Origin: Acholeplasmataceae bacterium
Lineage (GTDB): Bacteria > Bacillota_I > Bacilli_A > Acholeplasmatales > Acholeplasmataceae
Direction: 5' to 3'
Assembly (NCBI GenBank): GCA_028690555.1
Contig: JAQVBA010000004.1
Coordinates: 1-39,821, forward strand
Length of the DNA stretch: 39,821 bases
Positions 1 through 9,197 of the stretch are shown here, piece by piece. Numbering within the stretch: position 1 is the stretch's first letter; each line of letters begins with the position of its first letter. The notes under the pieces are model-generated. The model was given only the letters and a program-made list of their open reading frames with translations, was not told the DNA's origin and did not search any database. The position numbers and the translations under genes were made by a program.

Positions 1-602
1 CAAAAACAAAAGCCTTATTCCATGAATGTGAGTTTTGTGAGTTTATCTTCAAAGATGAATCTTTATATGTTTCCCTAGATGAAGAGAAAAAGACATATGA
101 TAAACATGAAAATGATGAAGATAATATCGGTTACGTGAATTATCTTTTTAATTTTTATGAATCGGCGATTAAACCCTATGTAAAATCAGGTTCGATTCTT
201 GATTTTGGGAGTGGTCCAAATCCAGTTTTCCAATCGATTCTTAAAAATGAAGGATACGACGTCACCATCTATGATTATTTTTATGCTCCTAATATAAACT
301 ATCGAGAAAAACAATATGATTTAATATCTTCGATAGAAGTCATCGAACACTTGCAAGATCCATTAAAAATATGTCATGAATTTAAATCTTTATTAAAACC
401 AGGGGGGTATTTATCCCTCATGACTTTATTTCATCCTCGCAATTTTAATGATTTCAGAGATTGGTTTTACATTCGTGATGTAACACACGTCTCATTTTAT
501 ACACCAAAAACGATTAAAATCATCGCGAATATGCTTGATATGGAATTTATTGATACCAATGATTATCGATATGCAGTGCTAAGAAAAAAAGAGATTTCAT
601 GA
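1..602 (+). CDS. Class I SAM-dependent methyltransferase, 5'-truncated by window edge (N-terminal CxxC Zn-ribbon-like segment)
   Basis: ORF track starts at GTG 135, but the same frame is open back to base 3 (..KALFHECEFCEFIFKDESLYVSLDEEKKTYDKHENDEDNIGYVNYLFNFYESAIKPYVKSGSILDFGSGPNP..). SAM motif I 'ILDFGSGPNP'; 'YDLISSIEVIEHL'. Confidence 0.8.
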   Translation, partial: KTKALFHECEFCEFIFKDESLYVSLDEEKKTYDKHENDEDNIGYVNYLFNFYESAIKPYVKSGSILDFGSGPNPVFQSILKNEGYDVTIYDYFYAPNINYREKQYDLISSIEVIEHLQDPLKICHEFKSLLKPGGYLSLMTLFHPRNFNDFRDWFYIRDVTHVSFYTPKTIKIIANMLDMEFIDTNDYRYAVLRKKEIS

Positions 603-612
603 AATCTCTTTT
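587..612. terminator. Bidirectional terminator-like perfect palindrome between convergent genes
   Basis: AAAAGAGATTTCATGAAATCTCTTTT, overlapping the stop codons of both convergent genes. Confidence 0.75.
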
Positions 613-1825
613 ATAGTTCTATATCGTCTCTAACTAATGGCATCGTCATACAACGTGGGCCTCCTCGACCTCTAGATAATTCCGAAGAAGGAATGGCAAT
701 CGTTTGTATGCCTTGTTCTTTTAATAACTGATTGGTGATGATGTTTCTTTCATAAACAATGACAACTCCTGGAGCAATCGCTAGAGCATTTGCCCCATCA
801 TTCCATTGTTCACGATCTGAGGCTATCTCTGAATCACCTCCACATGGGATTAAAGTGATTTTGCGTCTTAAATGATAAGAGAAGAGGCGCTTGATGGAAT
901 ATTGTTTTTCATACATCCGTAAAGTTCCTTTTTTAGAACCTGGGTATATTTCATAACAATTCATTTTTCCTAAGAAATCTCCATGAATCAAAAACTTATC
1001 ATGATCAACTTGAGTTAATACGGTATCTAAGTGCATAAAACTACGTCTTTTAGGTAAATCAATGGCGAGGATTACTTCTAAATCCGTGTTTTTAAATAAT
1101 GTTTTCGCAATATTTTCAATCGCATCAGGATCTGTACGTTCACTGATGCCAATGGCAATCACGCGTTCATTTAAAACAAGGATGTCTCCACCTTCAATCG
1201 ATTGAGAATCTGTTCGTTCATAAAAATGCTCTTGATCTTTATAGATTGGATGGTAAGTATAAATATATTCACCATAAATCGTTTCTCTACGGCGTGTACG
1301 TTTATACATGCGATTTAAAGTGACACCATTAAATATATGAGAAAAAGGATCTCTTGTAAAATATAGATTTGGCATTGGGTCTGTGATAAATGGATAATCA
1401 CGAATGTGATCTCTTAAGCTTCTTTTTTTATAGCTTGGGAGATCATCTTTTGTAATCCCAGCCATCGTTTTTAAAATCATTTCTTTGGGTTCTAGTGTCA
1501 TCAAATAATCATAGACTTTCTTTCTCGTAGATGGGTGAGATACGTTTGATTCTTGGATGAATTGTTCAAGAAATTTTTTCTTGACATCTTTATTGATGAT
1601 ACTTTCAGCAACCAAGTCTTCTAGCATCACAACTTCAACCTGATGAGATCTTAAAATATTACAAAAATGATCATGTTCCTCTTGGGCTTTTTCAAGCCAT
1701 GGAATATCATCAAAGAGTAATTCTTTCAGCCATTTTGGCGTTAAGTTTTCAAGTTCTTTTCCAGGACGATGGACTAAAACTTTTCTTAATTTTCCTACTT
1801 CTGAATATACATGAATGGGCTGCAT
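611..1825 (-). CDS. arcA: Arginine deiminase
   Basis: 404 aa; 'GKLRKVLVHRPGKELENLTP', 'FTRDPFSHI', 'MHLDTVLT', 'SRGRGGPRCMTMPLVRD' (catalytic Cys); RBS AGGAGG upstream. Confidence 0.95.
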   Translation of the reverse strand: MQPIHVYSEVGKLRKVLVHRPGKELENLTPKWLKELLFDDIPWLEKAQEEHDHFCNILRSHQVEVVMLEDLVAESIINKDVKKKFLEQFIQESNVSHPSTRKKVYDYLMTLEPKEMILKTMAGITKDDLPSYKKRSLRDHIRDYPFITDPMPNLYFTRDPFSHIFNGVTLNRMYKRTRRRETIYGEYIYTYHPIYKDQEHFYERTDSQSIEGGDILVLNERVIAIGISERTDPDAIENIAKTLFKNTDLEVILAIDLPKRRSFMHLDTVLTQVDHDKFLIHGDFLGKMNCYEIYPGSKKGTLRMYEKQYSIKRLFSYHLRRKITLIPCGGDSEIASDREQWNDGANALAIAPGVVIVYERNIITNQLLKEQGIQTIAIPSSELSRGRGGPRCMTMPLVRDDIEL

Positions 1826-1851
1826 GAGATTCCTCCTATCTGTCTAAATTA

Positions 1852-1860
1852 ATTATAACA
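1852..1860 (-). promoter_or_regulatory. Extended -10 promoter of arcA (TGTTATAAT on minus strand)
   Basis: Plus strand ATTATAACA; about 27 nt upstream of the arcA ATG. Confidence 0.55.
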
Positions 1861-1876
1861 CATGGACTTTAAATCG

Positions 1877-1885
1877 TGGTATGAT
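1877..1885 (+). promoter_or_regulatory. Extended -10 promoter (TGGTATGAT) of SDR gene
   Basis: TG-N-TATGAT 21 nt before ATG 1907. Confidence 0.45.
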
Positions 1886-1906
1886 GATGAGTAGGAAGGT
1901 GAAGTT

Positions 1907-2785
1907 ATGAAGCGCTTAAGTGTTGTTACTGGGGCAACTTCTGGAATTGGTTATGAAGTGATGGTTGAGCTTTTAAACCATGATGTCGATGTGATTGCAG
2001 TTGGAAGAAACATTAATAAACTGAATGAAATCGAAAAGCGATTTGAGGATAAAATCAAATCGAAAGAATTAATTTTAGTGCGTGGTGATTTATCCGATAA
2101 TCAAGGATCGATGGATGTATCAAAAAACATCATTGATTTGATTCAAGCCCGAGATGGCAAACTCGATTTGTTAATCAATGTCGCAGGAATTGTCAAATCT
2201 GGTTACGAAGAGAATAAGGACCACAATGAATTAACATTTGCGACTAATCATTTGTCGGTATATATTTTAACAGGATTACTATATCCTTTTTTGAAGAAGT
2301 CAAAAGATCCACGTGTTTTGGTTGTGAGTTCTTTATCGCATTATCGTGCGTGTTTTGATAAAACAAATCTTCAATCGAAACGATTTTATAATGTTTTAAG
2401 AGGATATCAAAGATCTAAACTTTATAATGTCATGTTTGTTTATCGGTTTAGTCGTTTTGAAAAAGATATTAAAATATATGCGATCGATCCAGGACTTGTT
2501 AAAACCGATATTGGTGATAAACATACAAATACTATTGCAAATTTTGTATGGCGCATGCGAAGAAAAAGTGGTGTCGATGTAGATATCCCTGCGAAACATA
2601 TGGTTGATATAGCTATCTTAGATCGTTATTTGATGGACCATGGTAGCTATATGAAACTTGGTAAAAAAACGAAATCATCACGCATTACATATCATACGGA
2701 TAAACAAGATTTTTTATGGAAAGAGTCAGAAAAAATAACCCACGTAACATATCCTTTTGATGAGGTGTCTATTGAAGAAAGTTGA
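1907..2785 (+). CDS. Short-chain dehydrogenase/reductase (SDR) family oxidoreductase
   Basis: N-terminal 'VVTGATSGIGYEV' Rossmann motif, 'NVAG', 'VVSSLSHYRA', YxxxK-like 'YQRSK', 'YAIDPGLVKTDI'. Confidence 0.88.
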   Translation: MKRLSVVTGATSGIGYEVMVELLNHDVDVIAVGRNINKLNEIEKRFEDKIKSKELILVRGDLSDNQGSMDVSKNIIDLIQARDGKLDLLINVAGIVKSGYEENKDHNELTFATNHLSVYILTGLLYPFLKKSKDPRVLVVSSLSHYRACFDKTNLQSKRFYNVLRGYQRSKLYNVMFVYRFSRFEKDIKIYAIDPGLVKTDIGDKHTNTIANFVWRMRRKSGVDVDIPAKHMVDIAILDRYLMDHGSYMKLGKKTKSSRITYHTDKQDFLWKESEKITHVTYPFDEVSIEES

Positions 2786-5087
2786 ATTACTCGCACCAGC
2801 GGGGCATAAAGATGCTTTAATCGGTGCAATCAATGCAGGTGCAAATGCTGTTTATTTAGCTGGAAAAAGGTTTGGAGCAAGAGCATATGCAAATAATTTT
2901 AGTGATGAAGAATTAATCGAAACGATCGAATATGCACATATTCGTGGTGTTCGAGTTTTTGTTGCTATCAATACACTTGTCTTTGATGATGAGGTTCGTG
3001 AATTAATTGATTATGCTGATTTTTTAGTGAAGCATCATGTCGATGCACTTATCATTCAAGATTTAGGCATGATTGATTTATTTGTTAAAAGATATCCGGA
3101 TACAGAAATCCATGTATCTACCCAGTTTAACACGCATAATTTGTACCAAGTGAAAATGCTGAAAGCATTAGGTGTTAAGCGCATTGTTTTGGCAAGAGAA
3201 ACATCGATTGAAACGATAAAAGCAATCAAGAAAGAAGTGGATATCGAATTAGAAGTCTTCATCCATGGCGCTTTATGTGTCTCCTATTCTGGGAATTGTT
3301 TAATGAGTAGTATGATCGGTGGAAGATCAGGTAATCGCGGAGAATGTGCTCAACCATGTCGATTACCCTATCAACTTTATAAAGATAACCAAAAAATTCA
3401 AGATACTTCGTATTTGCTTTCAACGAAAGATTTGATGACGATTGATCATATCGGTGAACTGATTGACATCGGGATTGATTCTTTTAAAATTGAAGGAAGA
3501 ATGCGAAAAAGGGAATACGTGATTGAAACTGTGAAGGCATATAGACATGCAATCGATCATCATTTGGAACAAAAATCTTATAATTCACATGACGATATTG
3601 ATCGCTTGAAACGTGTTTTTAATCGTGAATTCACGAAAGGTTTTGTCCTAGATGAACTCCCAAGATTGATCAATAATAGTGAGTTTCAAAGCCATATGGG
3701 TGTTCCCCTTGGCAAAGTGGTCAGTTATCAAAAAAATCGCGTAAAAATATTACTTGAAGAACCCATTCGAATTGGTGATGGATATCGTATTTTATCAAAA
3801 GAACCTTATGGGGATATTGTATCCAGAATTCATTATAAAAATGATTTAGTTAATGAAGCTTTACCACATATGACGATTGAACTCGATGTGAAAGAAGCAG
3901 TTGAAATTAATTCTTTAGTTGTTAAAACAACAGATGTCACGATTGAAAATGATGATCTTATGTATTTATCAGAAAACTTTAAGTGTGTATTTATTAAAGG
4001 TAAAGTGGTCGCTAGATTCAATGAAAAATTGATGCTTGAAATTTCTGATGGGACAAATGTTATTCATAAAGTATCAGAAGATGTCATTGAAAAAGCACTT
4101 CAAAATCCAACATTAGTTGATGAAATTGATTTAAGATTTCGTAAACTAGGAAATACACCTTATGCATTTCTTACTCTAGATATTGAGTCTGATGAAAATA
4201 TTTTTATCCCGGTAAAAATGATTAACCAGTTGAGAAGAGATGCCATCGATGAACTGACTAATCTTAGAACATTTAAACATGTTGAAAAAAGGATTTTAGA
4301 TGTAACTTTTGAACCATTAATATTGGATGAAACCCCTCAAAAATTTATGGTAAAAGTCAAAACTCAAGAACAATATGACATCGCGATTTCGTTAGCAATC
4401 GAAGATATATTGATTGAAGAACCATTGAAAGTTCCATTCTTTAGAGAAACGGATAGGATGAGTCAAAGACGAATTCAAACCAATCAGAAAAAGACAATTG
4501 ATAAACCAACCTATATCCATGATATTGGCTCAATTTTGTTAAATAGTCATAATCAAGACCTCTTTGGTGATCAATTTTTAAATGTGACCAATATTTATAG
4601 TGCGTATACGTTGTTTCGATTAGGACTCAAAAGAATCACATTAGCTTATGAGGTTTCAAAAGATAGAATGTATCAATTTATGGAACTCTTCGAACAAAAA
4701 TTTCAAGTTATTCCACCAGTGGATTTAATCGTTTATGGGCGTCCCGATTTAATGCTTACAAAATATTGCCCAATCGCAAAAACATTTAAAACCAATCCTC
4801 ATTGTCATTTATGTGAAAAAAATCAGTATGCATTAGAAGACAGGTTACATCAAAAATATCCACTGCTTCATGATGGAAATTGTCATTTGAGGATATTACA
4901 TTCAAAGCCGATTCATTTATTTCAGTATTTACAAGAATTAAAAGCTTCAAAGATTAGTGGACTTCGGATTGATTTGACGATTGAGGATGGCAATCAAGCA
5001 AAAGATATCATCAAGTTTTACCAATCTTATGGAAAAGAAAAAAATAATCCCGTGAAGGATTATACGTATGGTAGATTTATGAAATAA
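2772..5087 (+). CDS. U32 family peptidase with DUF3656-type C-terminal region (RlhA/YdcP-like)
   Basis: 'VELLAPAGHKDALIGAINAGANAVYLAGKRFGARAYANNF', 'FIHGALCVSYSGNCLMSSMIGGRSGNRGECAQPCRLPY' are U32 signatures. ORF track start 2757; TTG 2772 with GAGGTG RBS is more likely, overlapping the SDR stop. Confidence 0.9.
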   Translation: MKKVELLAPAGHKDALIGAINAGANAVYLAGKRFGARAYANNFSDEELIETIEYAHIRGVRVFVAINTLVFDDEVRELIDYADFLVKHHVDALIIQDLGMIDLFVKRYPDTEIHVSTQFNTHNLYQVKMLKALGVKRIVLARETSIETIKAIKKEVDIELEVFIHGALCVSYSGNCLMSSMIGGRSGNRGECAQPCRLPYQLYKDNQKIQDTSYLLSTKDLMTIDHIGELIDIGIDSFKIEGRMRKREYVIETVKAYRHAIDHHLEQKSYNSHDDIDRLKRVFNREFTKGFVLDELPRLINNSEFQSHMGVPLGKVVSYQKNRVKILLEEPIRIGDGYRILSKEPYGDIVSRIHYKNDLVNEALPHMTIELDVKEAVEINSLVVKTTDVTIENDDLMYLSENFKCVFIKGKVVARFNEKLMLEISDGTNVIHKVSEDVIEKALQNPTLVDEIDLRFRKLGNTPYAFLTLDIESDENIFIPVKMINQLRRDAIDELTNLRTFKHVEKRILDVTFEPLILDETPQKFMVKVKTQEQYDIAISLAIEDILIEEPLKVPFFRETDRMSQRRIQTNQKKTIDKPTYIHDIGSILLNSHNQDLFGDQFLNVTNIYSAYTLFRLGLKRITLAYEVSKDRMYQFMELFEQKFQVIPPVDLIVYGRPDLMLTKYCPIAKTFKTNPHCHLCEKNQYALEDRLHQKYPLLHDGNCHLRILHSKPIHLFQYLQELKASKISGLRIDLTIEDGNQAKDIIKFYQSYGKEKNNPVKDYTYGRFMK

Positions 5088-5118
5088 GGACTAGCCAATG
5101 GCTAATCCTTGATTTTTT
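5086..5118 (+). terminator. Rho-independent terminator
   Basis: AAGGACTAGCCAATGGCTAATCCTT hairpin then GATTTTTT. Confidence 0.7.
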
Positions 5119-5359
5119 ATAATTCTTTATGTGTACCGTCACAGAAAGGCTGATTTTTTGAATGTTTGCATCCACAAAGGTGATATGTACCATCCTTTTC
5201 TACACTAAAATGTTTAGGTGCAAAACCACTTCCTTTATGTGAATTTAAATCACAAAATGGTTGATTCTTACTTTTTCCACATGTACAAAATAAATACTTT
5301 TCTCCTGCTTTTAATTCAACAGCATAAGGTTTCTTTTGAGCAATTACTGGTTTATCCAT
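5117..5359 (-). CDS. CDGSH iron-sulfur domain-containing protein (two motifs)
   Basis: 'CTCGKSKNQPFCDLNSH' and 'CGCKHSKNQPFCDGTH'. Confidence 0.88.
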   Translation of the reverse strand: MDKPVIAQKKPYAVELKAGEKYLFCTCGKSKNQPFCDLNSHKGSGFAPKHFSVEKDGTYHLCGCKHSKNQPFCDGTHKEL

Positions 5360-5438
5360 TGTTTCACCAATCCTTTCTTATGTTCATTATAGTTTTATTT
5401 ATAAAATTATGCAATATCAAACTAAAACGGATTCTCTG

Positions 5439-5447
5439 TGTTATAAT
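5439..5447 (+). promoter_or_regulatory. Extended -10 promoter (TGTTATAAT)
   Basis: 41 nt before ATG 5489. Confidence 0.5.
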
Positions 5448-5488
5448 GATGGTTACCCACGCATATGAAAGAAAGGAAGTGAGAATTA

Positions 5489-6007
5489 ATGAATCAACAA
5501 AAGATTGAAGAAAATCGTCTAAATGATTTAAAAAAATATGATGTCGTTGTTAAACGTCTACAAGAAAGAGGCGTTGAATTAAAAGACATCGCAGAATTAA
5601 CCCTTGGTTTACAACGTCAATATTTACCAGATTTAGCTTTTGATGATGCCTTAGAACACGTTAAAAAAGTGATTATGAAAAGAGAAGTTCAGAATGCAGC
5701 ATTAACAGGTATCGAATTAGACGTTTTAGCAGAAAAAGGATTATTATCTGAACCATTAGCAAGTATGTTATTAAATGATTACGGTTTATATGGTGTCGAT
5801 GAGGTTTTAGCGTTAGCTATTGTGAATGTCTATGGATCGATTGGGTTTACCAATTTTGGTTATATTGACAAACTAAAACCTGGAATTATTGGACTAATCG
5901 ATAAAAAAGGTAAAGAAGAAGGTAAGTGTCATACATTTTTAGATGATATTATTGGTGCGATTGCAGCTGCTGCAGCAAGTTCGATAGCACATCGTTTTGC
6001 TGAGTAA
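5489..6007 (+). CDS. Phosphatidylglycerophosphatase A family protein (PgpA/YutG-like)
   Basis: 'YGLYGVDEVLALAIVNVYGSIGFTNFGYIDKLKPGIIGLIDKKGKEEGKCHTFLDDIIGAIAAAAASSIAHR', typical of the soluble Firmicutes PgpA-like family. Confidence 0.82.
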   Translation: MNQQKIEENRLNDLKKYDVVVKRLQERGVELKDIAELTLGLQRQYLPDLAFDDALEHVKKVIMKREVQNAALTGIELDVLAEKGLLSEPLASMLLNDYGLYGVDEVLALAIVNVYGSIGFTNFGYIDKLKPGIIGLIDKKGKEEGKCHTFLDDIIGAIAAAAASSIAHRFAE

Positions 6008-6027
6008 GGGATTTATCCCTTTTTTTA
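6006..6027 (+). terminator. Rho-independent terminator
   Basis: AAGGGAT-TT-ATCCCTT followed by T-run. Confidence 0.8.
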
Positions 6028-6061
6028 TTATGAGATGAATGTTTCTCGTATTTAGGCTATA

Positions 6062-7078
6062 ATGAGATTAGAGGTGATGCGTTTGAAAGCACAAATTATG
6101 TGTCAACACAAAGAAGATACAGAAATCATCCAAACTTATTTGAAAGAACTCAATATTGAATATTATATAGCAAGTAAAGACCAAGGGTTTCACATGTGGA
6201 ATATGCATCAACCTGATTTTTTAATCATAGATGAACATATGAATATTGATCACAATCAAGAACTGATTCGAAGAATTCGTAAATCTGAATTTAATACACA
6301 TACCTATGTATTATGGATTGAAGAAAACGACCATTTAATGTCAAATACATGCACAAATTGTGATGTCGATGACTTTATTGGAAGACCTTTTTCGAAAGAA
6401 GAGTTTAAAAGAAGAATGTATAGTGCGATGAAGACCATTTCACTCGTTGAACAAAACTTTATTGTTTATGCTTTATCTCGTGTTTTTGAAGCGAGAGATA
6501 AAGGATCTTTTGGTCATTTATCTAGAGTGAGTGCACTATCAAAGATACTTCTTGAGGGATTAGAAGAAGATGAAAAATATCAAGGGATTATAAATCAAAG
6601 ATTCAAAGAGGATTTAATGATTTCTTGTCAACTCCATGATATTGGAAAAATAGGCATTGAAGATATCATCTTAAAAAAACCAGGACAATATACAAAAGAT
6701 GAATTTGCAAAAATGAAAGAACATGTCATCATTGGTTACGAAATTATAAAGTCAATGAAAGAAAAATATCCACGGGCAAGATTTTTAAATATGGCACTAG
6801 AAATCACAAGACATCATCATGAAAAGTTTGATGGGACAGGTTATCCGGATGGGTTAAAGGGAGAAGACATCCCTTTAGCAGCAAGAATCGTCGGTTTAGC
6901 GGATTTTTATGATGCATTAACATCGAAAAGAGTTTACAAAAGAAAGTATACGCATGATGAAGCTAAAAAATTGATACTTGATCATCAAGGTACGCATTTT
7001 GATCCAGTGTTAGTGCATATCTTTTTAGAAAACGAAATTAATTTTAAAATAATTTCAGAAGAACATGGAGAAATTTGA
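6062..7078 (+). CDS. HD-GYP domain protein with degenerate N-terminal receiver domain
   Basis: '[24 protein letters not shown]', '[37 protein letters not shown]'; receiver-like 'DFLIIDEHM'. TTG 6083 after GAGGTG is a plausible true start. Confidence 0.88.
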   Translation: MRLEVMRLKAQIMCQHKEDTEIIQTYLKELNIEYYIASKDQGFHMWNMHQPDFLIIDEHMNIDHNQELIRRIRKSEFNTHTYVLWIEENDHLMSNTCTNCDVDDFIGRPFSKEEFKRRMYSAMKTISLVEQNFIVYALSRVFEARDKGSFGHLSRVSALSKILLEGLEEDEKYQGIINQRFKEDLMISCQLHDIGKIGIEDIILKKPGQYTKDEFAKMKEHVIIGYEIIKSMKEKYPRARFLNMALEITRHHHEKFDGTGYPDGLKGEDIPLAARIVGLADFYDALTSKRVYKRKYTHDEAKKLILDHQGTHFDPVLVHIFLENEINFKIISEEHGEI

Positions 7079-7521
7079 AGATGAAAAATAAAGAAGAGCT
7101 TAAAAAAAAGTTAACCCCACTTCAATATCATGTCACCCAAGAAAATGGGACAGAAAGACCTTTTCAAAATCCTTATTGGGATCATCATGAGCATGGACTA
7201 TATGTAGATATTGTCTCAAATGAACCATTATTTTTAAGTCTTGATAAGTTTGATAGTTCATGTGGTTGGCCATCATTTGCAAAACCCATCAGCTCACTAC
7301 AAACCAAAATGGATAAAACATTTGGAATGATACGAACAGAAGTTAGAAGTAAGGAAGCGGATAGCCATTTAGGTCATTTATTTACGGATGGCCCTATCGA
7401 ACTTGGTGGTTATCGCTATTGTATTAATTCGGCAGCATTAAGATTTATTCCTTATAAGGATTTAGATAAAGAAGGTTTTGGTGAATACAAAAAATATTTT
7501 GAGGGAGTGATTAATCGTTGA
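7075..7521 (+). CDS. msrB: Peptide-methionine (R)-S-oxide reductase
   Basis: '[14 protein letters not shown]', '[21 protein letters not shown]', '[14 protein letters not shown]'. TTG 7075 or ATG 7081 start. Confidence 0.95.
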   Translation: MKMKNKEELKKKLTPLQYHVTQENGTERPFQNPYWDHHEHGLYVDIVSNEPLFLSLDKFDSSCGWPSFAKPISSLQTKMDKTFGMIRTEVRSKEADSHLGHLFTDGPIELGGYRYCINSAALRFIPYKDLDKEGFGEYKKYFEGVINR

Positions 7522-8450
7522 CAAAATATGAGGTTATTCCAGAATTAGCACTTCTTAAACCGATACGGTTTTTAAAATATTCAAATATTAGACGGCTCAT
7601 GCAAAATTTTGTATTTGAATTGACCATGTTTTTTACGCGTCCAAAACGTGGTATTCGAATGCGTCGATTTTGGATTCGTGGTTATCATTATGAAAAAATT
7701 AAAATCATTTTTTATGATTTCAAAAAAAGCACAGAAAAACTTCCAGTGATTTTATATTTTCATGGAGGTGCTTTTCAGATTGAAGGTACACCAGTTCACA
7801 TAAAAATGATTACCAACATGATGGTTGGAGCAAACCATAAAGCCGTATATGTCAAGTACCGATTAGCTCCAAAACATCCGTTTCCTACAGCGCTCATGGA
7901 TGGTTATCATGCGTTGCAGTGGATTAAGGAACACGAAGACTTTTTAAATATTGATACCGATAAAATTACAATTGCTGGTGATAGTGCGGGTGGTAATTTA
8001 GCCACAGCGATCGCATTGTTATCGAGAGATTTAAATGGACCTAAAATATATAAGCAGATGATGATTTATCCCGTGATTGATATTAAACAAGAAACAGAAA
8101 GTCAAAAAAATTATTTCGACACACCAATGTGGAATAGTAATTTGAATCGTGTGATGTGGCAACTTTATTTAAAAAATGGCGATCAAGGGATGTTACCTTA
8201 TGCATCACCATCATTGGCTAAACTTGAAGGTTCACCTAAAACATATATTGAAACTGCAGAGTTTGATCCACTTCGTGATGAGGGTGTACTGTATGCCAAA
8301 AGGTTGAAAGAAGCTGGTGTCGATGTAGAAGAACATCACACCTATAAAACGGTTCATGGTTATGATGCGGTATTTTTTAGCAATTTCATCAAAGAAATGA
8401 CAGAGCATCGCATTCAGTTTTTGAAGGAGGATTTAGATGAAAAAGATTGA
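7518..8450 (+). CDS. Alpha/beta hydrolase (hormone-sensitive-lipase-like esterase)
   Basis: 'YFHGGAF' oxyanion motif, 'GDSAGGNLA' nucleophile, 'FDPLRDEG', 'VHGYD'. TTG start overlapping msrB stop. Confidence 0.9.
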   Translation: MTKYEVIPELALLKPIRFLKYSNIRRLMQNFVFELTMFFTRPKRGIRMRRFWIRGYHYEKIKIIFYDFKKSTEKLPVILYFHGGAFQIEGTPVHIKMITNMMVGANHKAVYVKYRLAPKHPFPTALMDGYHALQWIKEHEDFLNIDTDKITIAGDSAGGNLATAIALLSRDLNGPKIYKQMMIYPVIDIKQETESQKNYFDTPMWNSNLNRVMWQLYLKNGDQGMLPYASPSLAKLEGSPKTYIETAEFDPLRDEGVLYAKRLKEAGVDVEEHHTYKTVHGYDAVFFSNFIKEMTEHRIQFLKEDLDEKD

Positions 8451-9063
8451 TTTAAAATCTTGGGACCGGTTTGAAACCTTTGATTATTATCGAAAATTTG
8501 ACCATCCCAGATATTTAATGACTTTTGATTTAGATGTCACAAAATTCTATCATCAAGTCAAAGAAAACAAAGAATCTTTCTACTTGTCGTTTATTCATTT
8601 TATTCTATCCGTAATGAATGAACACAAAGCCTTTCACTATCGTATCTTAGGTGACGATGTGATCTATTATGAGATGATTCATCCATCCTATACCGATTTA
8701 ATCGAAAATACAGACCGATTTAAAATTGTTACGATCAATTATGAACCTGATCGAACCTTATTTATTAATCACGCCAAAGAAAAAAGTATACGTCAAGGCA
8801 ATCAATTTATCGATTTATCTGAAGAAATGAGAAAAGATCTTGTTTATATTACGACATTTCCTTGGGCAACTTACACACAAGTAACGCATGCAGAAAATCA
8901 TGACCCTCATGATGCAATTCCAAGACTTGTGTGGGGTAAATTTAGAGAAGTTCAAGGGAAACTCATGATGCCATTTTCGATTGAGGTTCATCATAGTTTT
9001 GTCGATGGCTATCATGTAGGTTTATTTATTCAAGATTTAGAAAAAAGACTCCAAAATCAATAA
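8437..9063 (+). CDS. Chloramphenicol acetyltransferase (CatA)-like acyltransferase
   Basis: 'WDRFETFDYYRKFDHPRYLMTFDLDVTKF' N-terminus and HHxxxDG active-site motif 'VHHSFVDGYHVGLFIQDLE'. Confidence 0.82.
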   Translation: MKKIDLKSWDRFETFDYYRKFDHPRYLMTFDLDVTKFYHQVKENKESFYLSFIHFILSVMNEHKAFHYRILGDDVIYYEMIHPSYTDLIENTDRFKIVTINYEPDRTLFINHAKEKSIRQGNQFIDLSEEMRKDLVYITTFPWATYTQVTHAENHDPHDAIPRLVWGKFREVQGKLMMPFSIEVHHSFVDGYHVGLFIQDLEKRLQNQ

Positions 9064-9083
9064 GGCAAACGCCTTATTTTTTT
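9060..9083 (+). terminator. Rho-independent terminator
   Basis: ATAAGGC-AAAC-GCCTTAT then TTTTTTT. Confidence 0.8.
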
Positions 9084-9151
9084 GTTTCAAAAACGATAAA
9101 AAATCAAATATGAAAAATTATATGATTTATCATATATCTTCAAGTGTCTTG

Positions 9152-9160
9152 TGCTATAAT
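9152..9160 (+). promoter_or_regulatory. Extended -10 promoter (TGCTATAAT) of the LeuDH/VOR operon
   Basis: Perfect TATAAT with TG extension, 37 nt before ATG 9198. Confidence 0.6.
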
Positions 9161-9165
9161 GTTTA

Positions 9166-9179
9166 TGTAAGCGCTTTTA
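9166..9179 (+). promoter_or_regulatory. cre / LacI-CcpA-type operator
   Basis: TGTAAGCGCTTTTA matches TGWNANCGNTNWCA at 13/14, positioned at the predicted transcription start. Confidence 0.6.
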
Positions 9180-9197
9180 GAAAATTGAAAGGAGATT

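Noticed and set aside
2396-2599. Minus-strand ORF inside the SDR gene (also 3056-3262, 3833-4021, 8815-9015, 12189-12395, 12806-13027, 13564-13746, 14041-14292, 14289-14471)
   Set aside because: Antisense, wholly or largely within well-supported plus-strand genes; no RBS or recognisable domain.
5218-5508. 96-aa plus-strand ORF overlapping the CDGSH gene
   Set aside because: Antisense to a convincing CDGSH gene and runs through the promoter/RBS of the PgpA-like gene; low-complexity translation.
5442-6063. Possible alternative genetic code (TGA = Trp) as in Mycoplasma
   Set aside because: TGA terminates multiple conserved genes in the window and Trp positions use TGG.
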